The notes under the pieces: model-generated
Seen by the model: the letters and a program-made list of their open reading frames with translations, nothing else
Database searches by the model: none
Told to the model about the DNA's origin: nothing
Part shown: in pieces, positions 60,103-64,000 of the stretch
Layout of the letters: every line of letters starts with the position of its first letter
Position numbering within the stretch: position 1 is the stretch's first letter
Translations under genes and position numbers: made by a program
From: an uncultured Ellagibacter sp.
GTDB lineage: Bacteria; Actinomycetota; Coriobacteriia; Coriobacteriales; Eggerthellaceae
Assembly: GCA_934663775.1 (NCBI GenBank)
Contig: CAKUKU010000001.1
Location: forward strand, 1-64,000
DNA: 64,000 nt
Direction: 5' to 3'

Positions 60103-62382
60103 CTATCTGGCGCTGTCCTTGCCCGCATCGGCTGCATCTTCCACGCAGGAATCACGCTGCCATGAAAGGGTTGCATCGACCTTCCTGATCACGCAATCGA
60201 TGGCGTTGTACCACCAGGTGCCGATCATGGGCTCGCCCGTCGCGACCGAGCAGCTCGTCAGGCAGTTCACGTTCGACTCCCACATGCCGCCGAAATCGGG
60301 CGCGCCCGGCGTCCATTCGGGGTGCCACCAGCCATAATCGACGTTCACCATATCGTCGCGCATCGTGCGCACCTCCAGCACGAAGCGCGCGCTCCCCTTG
60401 TCGGTGGCCACTTCGACGGTGTCTCCCGCGCAAAGTCCCAGCCTCTGTGCCGTTTCGGGCGAGATCTCCACCGCGGGATGCGGCGATAACTTGCGAAACT
60501 TCGGGTTGTTGAAGTACATCGACGCGTTGTAGGGCTGCTTGCGCGCACCCGTGACCATCGCCAGATGCGCTCCCCCGCACGCCTCGGCGCGCGCGATGAG
60601 CTCGTCTGAGCAAAGCGAGAGACAAGGCGCAGGCTCGGGCAGGCGCTGGCCACCGAAATCGGGAAGGATCTCGCTTGCGAGCTCGATCTTCCCCGTGGTG
60701 GTGGCGAAGCCCCGCGGGTTGCCCGTCTCGTCGGGATACAGATACTTGAAGGGGACGGGCGGGCGGAAGTACATGCCGCGCTCGCAGTATTCTTCCCAGG
60801 TCATGCCCGCGCGGGCGAGCACGTCCTCAAGCGCGTCCTTGAACGTCTCGTGCGGCCATGCCTCTGCTTGCCCCAGGCGAAGCCCCAAAGCGCGGAAGAT
60901 GTCGTAGTCGCTTCTGCGCTCGTAATACGGCTCGACCGCAGCCGGACCACCGTAGGCGATGTTCGCGACGCCGCCATGCTGCTGGAAGAGCGGACGCTCG
61001 ATCGCCCCTGCGCAGGGCAGGACGAAATCGGCGATCGAGGCGGTCGGCGTCAGGTAGTAGTCGATTACCACGATCAGGTCGAGGCCCATGAGCGCGTTGA
61101 ACACGCGATGCGTGTCGGCATAGGTGAGCAGCGGGTTCGTCGCGTTCACGATGAGCGCGCGCACCGGATAGGGCTCGCCTGTCTCCATCGCGCGGAGTAC
61201 GAGATCGGGATGAGCCGAGGTCATATAGCGTGTCGGAAGCCTGCAACCCAAGCGCTCGGTCACCTTCTGCACCTTCGCATAGCCCTCGTAGCACTGAAGC
61301 GGGGTGTAGGGAGTGTTCAGGCAGCGCGCCTTGTGCTCGGGCGCCATCTCGTCGGTCATCTCGAGCTCGACTTCTGTGGTGAAGTCGCTCATCTCGGTAA
61401 TGATGCAGGCGCCGGGCTTGTCAACGTTGCCCGTAATCGCACGCAAGCAGCAGATCGCGCGGTGCGTAGGCGCCACGTTGCGGCCCGACTGGTCGATGCC
61501 GCGTCCCGACACGAGCGCCGCCGCCTGGGCACGCCCGAACCAGCGCGCCGCAGTGCGGACGTCATCGGCCGACACGTCGCAGAACTCGGCGACGTACTCG
61601 GGCGTGTATCGCGCCACATGGGCAGCGAACTCGTCGAAGCCATGGCACCATTCCGCCACGAAATCGCGGTCGTACAAGCCCTCGGCGATGATGACGTTCG
61701 CAAAGCCGAGCGCGAGGGCGCAATCCGTACCCGTCTTCGGCGCGATCCAGAGATCTGCGCAGGAGGCGGTCTTGGTGTAGCGCGGATCGATCACCACGAG
61801 TGGCGTGTCCGACTTTCCGATGCGGCGAATCGACTGCCACCAGAGCGAATTGTCTGACTCGGCAGGGTTCGTTCCCCAGATGAAGACGCATTCCGTGTCG
61901 TCGTTGATGTCGGCCTCGATCGTCCAACCGAACGTGAGCGCGTCCATCCAGATGCGCGGGTTCCAGCAGATCTGCCCGATGCCCATGTTGTTCGGCGAGC
62001 CGAACATGTTCATGAATCGATGCAGCGGCCAAAACGACGCATGAGGCCCGCCAATCATGGATGCAAGCGTTTCGGACCCATACCGGTCGCGCAGCTGCGA
62101 CAGACGCTGCGCGATGTCGTCAAGCGCCTCGTCCCAGCTCACGCGCTCCCATTCGTTCGCCCCACGCGCACCGACGCGGCGCAGGGGGTAGTTCACGCGG
62201 TCGTCCCCATCGAGCACGTCGAGGTTCATCTTCCAACGGCGGCACCCCGCGAGCACCTTCGGGTCGTAAGGGTATCGCGAAGGGTCGGGCTCCAAATCGA
62301 CGACGCGCCCGTCTTCCACCGTCGCATGAAACGCGCAGAGATACCCGCAGAAATGACAGTTCGTTTTGCGCACCTCGCGCAT
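60103..62382 (-). CDS. Molybdopterin-dependent oxidoreductase (DMSO reductase family)
   Basis: 759 residues. N-terminal [4Fe-4S] ligands C9, C12, C16 and C47 (CHFCGYLC...GC). Likely Mo/W ligand Cys139 in GQICWNP. Further blocks: FIWGTNPAESDNSLWWQSIR, VVIDPRYTKTA, ALVSGRGIDQSG, IVNATNPLLTYAD, FVLPCAGAIERP and the cofactor-binding C-terminus (RKQPYNASMYFNNPKFRKLS). No Tat signal is visible, so it is probably cytoplasmic or carried by a partner. The residue after C12 is Gly, not the Asp of acetylene hydratase. ATG follows the stop of the CCG-protein gene directly. Substrate unknown; Eggerthellaceae carry many such enzymes for catechol or organic-acid reduction. Confidence 0.9.
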   Translation of the reverse strand: MREVRKTNCHFCGYLCAFHATVEDGRVVDLEPDPSRYPYDPKVLAGCRRWKMNLDVLDGDDRVNYPLRRVGARGANEWERVSWDEALDDIAQRLSQLRDRYGSETLASMIGGPHASFWPLHRFMNMFGSPNNMGIGQICWNPRIWMDALTFGWTIEADINDDTECVFIWGTNPAESDNSLWWQSIRRIGKSDTPLVVIDPRYTKTASCADLWIAPKTGTDCALALGFANVIIAEGLYDRDFVAEWCHGFDEFAAHVARYTPEYVAEFCDVSADDVRTAARWFGRAQAAALVSGRGIDQSGRNVAPTHRAICCLRAITGNVDKPGACIITEMSDFTTEVELEMTDEMAPEHKARCLNTPYTPLQCYEGYAKVQKVTERLGCRLPTRYMTSAHPDLVLRAMETGEPYPVRALIVNATNPLLTYADTHRVFNALMGLDLIVVIDYYLTPTASIADFVLPCAGAIERPLFQQHGGVANIAYGGPAAVEPYYERRSDYDIFRALGLRLGQAEAWPHETFKDALEDVLARAGMTWEEYCERGMYFRPPVPFKYLYPDETGNPRGFATTTGKIELASEILPDFGGQRLPEPAPCLSLCSDELIARAEACGGAHLAMVTGARKQPYNASMYFNNPKFRKLSPHPAVEISPETAQRLGLCAGDTVEVATDKGSARFVLEVRTMRDDMVNVDYGWWHPEWTPGAPDFGGMWESNVNCLTSCSVATGEPMIGTWWYNAIDCVIRKVDATLSWQRDSCVEDAADAGKDSAR

Positions 62383-63390
62383 TTACGCATCCTCCTTCGC
62401 GGCTCCCTCGCCACCGAGTCCAACGAAATTCCTTGCGCCTTGCCCCTGCTTCTCGACGCCAAGCGAGTCGTCGAACAGGAAGCGCAGCTTCATGTAGGCA
62501 TCGGCATGATACCAGTCGATGCGCCAGTTGAAGAGCAGCTCAAGATAGTGGAACACCGGAACCTCGCACTGTGCCATCATCAGCTGGAACGTGCAGCTCA
62601 CGCACGCCGTGACTATCGCGCTCGCGCCCAGATCGGACGCGTCTTGTCCGTGCTCTTGCGCCTGGCTGTCGGCAAGCTCGGTCTTTCCAGCGGCGCGGGC
62701 AAGCGACCCGCAGCATACCGAGCGCTTGCGCACCTTCTCGCCCTCGACGAGCAGCTCCTCGGGCATGAGCGCGCGCAGCCCGTCGGCGAACTCACCCGTC
62801 TTCTTGTCGGGGCACGAATCGTGCGGCATGAAGAGAAGCGACTCGGGTGCCTCGCATGCCTCGGTGGGGATGCCCCCCTCGTCGTACCAATCGGGATGGC
62901 GCCAAACAAGCTCACGGTTGAGCATCTCGCGCGCGATGCCGGCGTCGATGCGGTAGCCCATCTTCGCGAGCAGCGACGGGAGCGCGACGATTTCCACATC
63001 CTGCGTGCGCTCGTCGCGGGCAAGGGCGCCCCGAAGCGCGAGCACGCAGTTCGGGCATGCGGCGACGATGCGGCGCGTGCCGCAGGCGACCACCTGCTCG
63101 ATGAGCTCGGCCTCGAACGTGCGGCGCTGAGCCGGACCGTCGGGCTCGTACTGCAAGATCTTGCCGCAGCAGAGAAGCGAGATTCCCTCGACCTCGCCTG
63201 CAGATTTCAGCAAGTCGTACACCGACTGCACAAGCGGCAAGCCGTAGTTGATAAGCGAACACCCGGGAAAGAACAGCGATGTGCACGCGCCACCCTCGCC
63301 CGACTGCTCGACCATAAGTGCCTGCAACCCCGGGTAGCCGCACGTGATCGAGCTTCCCGTCAAAGCGTCATCGAACACATAAGGTCCCAT
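62383..63390 (-). CDS. CCG-domain (HdrB-like) iron-sulfur protein
   Basis: 335 residues from ATG 63390 (GGAGAGGAG upstream). Two CCG domains: SLFFPGCSLINYG with SLLCCGKIL and AACPNC; then HDSCPDKKTG with SVCCGSLA and TACVSCTFQLM. This is the HdrB/GlpC-type arrangement binding a non-cubane [4Fe-4S] cluster, used to pass electrons between quinones or thiols and a dehydrogenase. The molybdopterin gene starts right after its stop and an NrfD gene lies upstream, so the three probably make a membrane-linked complex. Confidence 0.9.
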   Translation of the reverse strand: MGPYVFDDALTGSSITCGYPGLQALMVEQSGEGGACTSLFFPGCSLINYGLPLVQSVYDLLKSAGEVEGISLLCCGKILQYEPDGPAQRRTFEAELIEQVVACGTRRIVAACPNCVLALRGALARDERTQDVEIVALPSLLAKMGYRIDAGIAREMLNRELVWRHPDWYDEGGIPTEACEAPESLLFMPHDSCPDKKTGEFADGLRALMPEELLVEGEKVRKRSVCCGSLARAAGKTELADSQAQEHGQDASDLGASAIVTACVSCTFQLMMAQCEVPVFHYLELLFNWRIDWYHADAYMKLRFLFDDSLGVEKQGQGARNFVGLGGEGAAKEDA

Positions 63391-63496
63391 GGCGTCTCCT
63401 CTCCATCCTCTGCCTTGCTCGCAGAGTTTTCCGTCATCAATGCGAACGCGCCCCAACCGCTTCGCCCTCATGCAGGAAAACTGCTCTTGATACAAG

Positions 63497-63528
63497 GCGA
63501 ACCCGACCTCGTGCAAGGTCGGGTTCGC
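63497..63528 (-). terminator. Hairpin between NrfD gene and CCG gene
   Basis: GCGAACCCGACCT (63497-63509) pairs with AGGTCGGGTTCGC (63516-63528); on the minus strand a weak T-run follows. Downstream genes may have their own promoter or rely on readthrough. Confidence 0.7.
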
Positions 63529-63580
63529 AACATGCTCGATCAAGCGCCCAGGCTATTCGACCTGGGAGGCAAGCGAGAAC

Positions 63581-64000
63581 TTAGTACATGTTCTCGCCGT
63601 AGGTCCAATGCTCGACGAACTCCGCATGGGGGTCGGCCGTGCGGCTGCAGTAGCGGTTCTCGCCCGGAATCTCGGCGCGCTCGTCAGAGTACACGCAGAG
63701 GTAACGGAGCAGCAGGCCGCCGCAGAGCACGAGGACGGGAGCCACCACGGTGGAAGCCGCGGAGTCGGCGCCGAAGACGTACAGGAGGAACGGGATGACC
63801 AGACCGCAAGCGATCATGCCGAGCCAGAACAGCGGGGCGGTCTTGCCGACGACCCAGCGACGGGCAACTGCCTTCTGGGTGACGTTGCCGGCGCCCAGGA
63901 AGGAGAGGATCATAATGAGCAGAACGGTGATCTCCGCGCAGACCAGGATGATGTCGACGACATGGATGATCTCGTGAATCTCCTCGGTGGCTGCAAGCAG
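63581..64000 (-). CDS. NrfD/PsrC-like membrane subunit, 5' end outside window
   Basis: 139 residues visible; the frame is open to the edge (an ATG at 63913 is internal). Helices include VVDIILVCAEITVLLIMILS, APLFWLGMIACGLVIPFLLY and VVAPVLVLCGGLLLRYLCVY, with the NrfD word WVVGKTAPLFWLG. The C-terminal EHWTYGENMY tail is soluble. NrfD proteins oxidise or reduce quinones and anchor molybdopterin/Fe-S partners; the next genes downstream encode such partners. Confidence 0.8.
   Translation of the reverse strand: MLAATEEIHEIIHVVDIILVCAEITVLLIMILSFLGAGNVTQKAVARRWVVGKTAPLFWLGMIACGLVIPFLLYVFGADSAASTVVAPVLVLCGGLLLRYLCVYSDERAEIPGENRYCSRTADPHAEFVEHWTYGENMY

Noticed and set aside
60103..62382. Acetylene hydratase assignment
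   Set aside because: The residue after the second cluster cysteine is Gly rather than the catalytic Asp of acetylene hydratase.
62020..63798. Long plus-strand frame opposite the molybdopterin and CCG genes
   Set aside because: Runs across two real genes and their junction; no recognisable domain.

Overview
The window looks like chromosome of a GC-rich, anaerobic actinobacterium of the Coriobacteriia, most likely Eggerthellaceae (Eggerthella/Gordonibacter/Slackia-type). This is an inference from gene content: QueH, 2-hydroxyacyl-CoA dehydratase and activase, a molybdopterin oxidoreductase with NrfD and CCG-domain partners, a one-chain SecDF, and many TTG/GTG starts. No rRNA, tRNA or CRISPR array was seen.

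Bases 1-19,500 are an accessory defence island. In order it holds a PD-(D/E)XK protein plus a GmrSD-like DUF262/DUF1524 protein; an orphan DinJ antitoxin; an AbiEi antitoxin with a truncated partner; remnants of an integrative element (two HTH genes and an excisionase gene with two stops); an McrBC-like pair (coiled-coil AAA+ protein and DUF2357 nuclease); an intact AbiEi/AbiEii pair; and a third AbiE pair split by an IS21-family insertion whose ends and 5-bp target duplication can be read. Two ~200-bp direct repeats lie downstream of the GmrSD-like and McrBC-like genes. A 117-bp duplicated gene end flanks the third AbiE module. Non-coding stretches contain palindromic operators, an iteron-like cluster, a GGGAATAAT cluster and two copies of a hairpin with a conserved loop.

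Bases 19,500-26,300 mix housekeeping genes (methyltransferase, glyoxalase-like, TrmO, a membrane-USP fusion) with decaying genes, several broken by single-base frameshifts. At 26,405-28,021 is the most unusual gene: one frame encoding a deoxyinosine/uracil-type DNA glycosylase, a Vsr endonuclease and a GIY-YIG nuclease. It is followed by an EamA exporter with a divergent LysR regulator, DUF1292, SecDF, a DUF606-type DMT protein, a lipoprotein/TPR/membrane-protein operon with a nearby XRE regulator, and an AAA+ DUF4143 ATPase.

Bases 38,800-46,600 are organised around queuosine: HAD hydrolase and tgt on the minus strand, and queH, two dehydratase/activase-like genes and queA on the plus strand with overlapping stops and starts. 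Then come ligA, hdeD-like, nnrD, an endonuclease ending in a MITE-like inverted repeat, acpS, glmS, a PadR regulator and a flavin reductase.

Bases 56,300-64,000 are a minus-strand redox cluster read from the right edge: NrfD-like membrane subunit (partial), CCG-domain Fe-S protein, molybdopterin oxidoreductase, DUF2064 glycosyltransferase-like protein, Tes-like radical SAM enzyme, ferredoxin-DUF169 protein and a GNAT acetyltransferase. The gene set suggests membrane-linked redox chemistry coupled to an unknown modification pathway.
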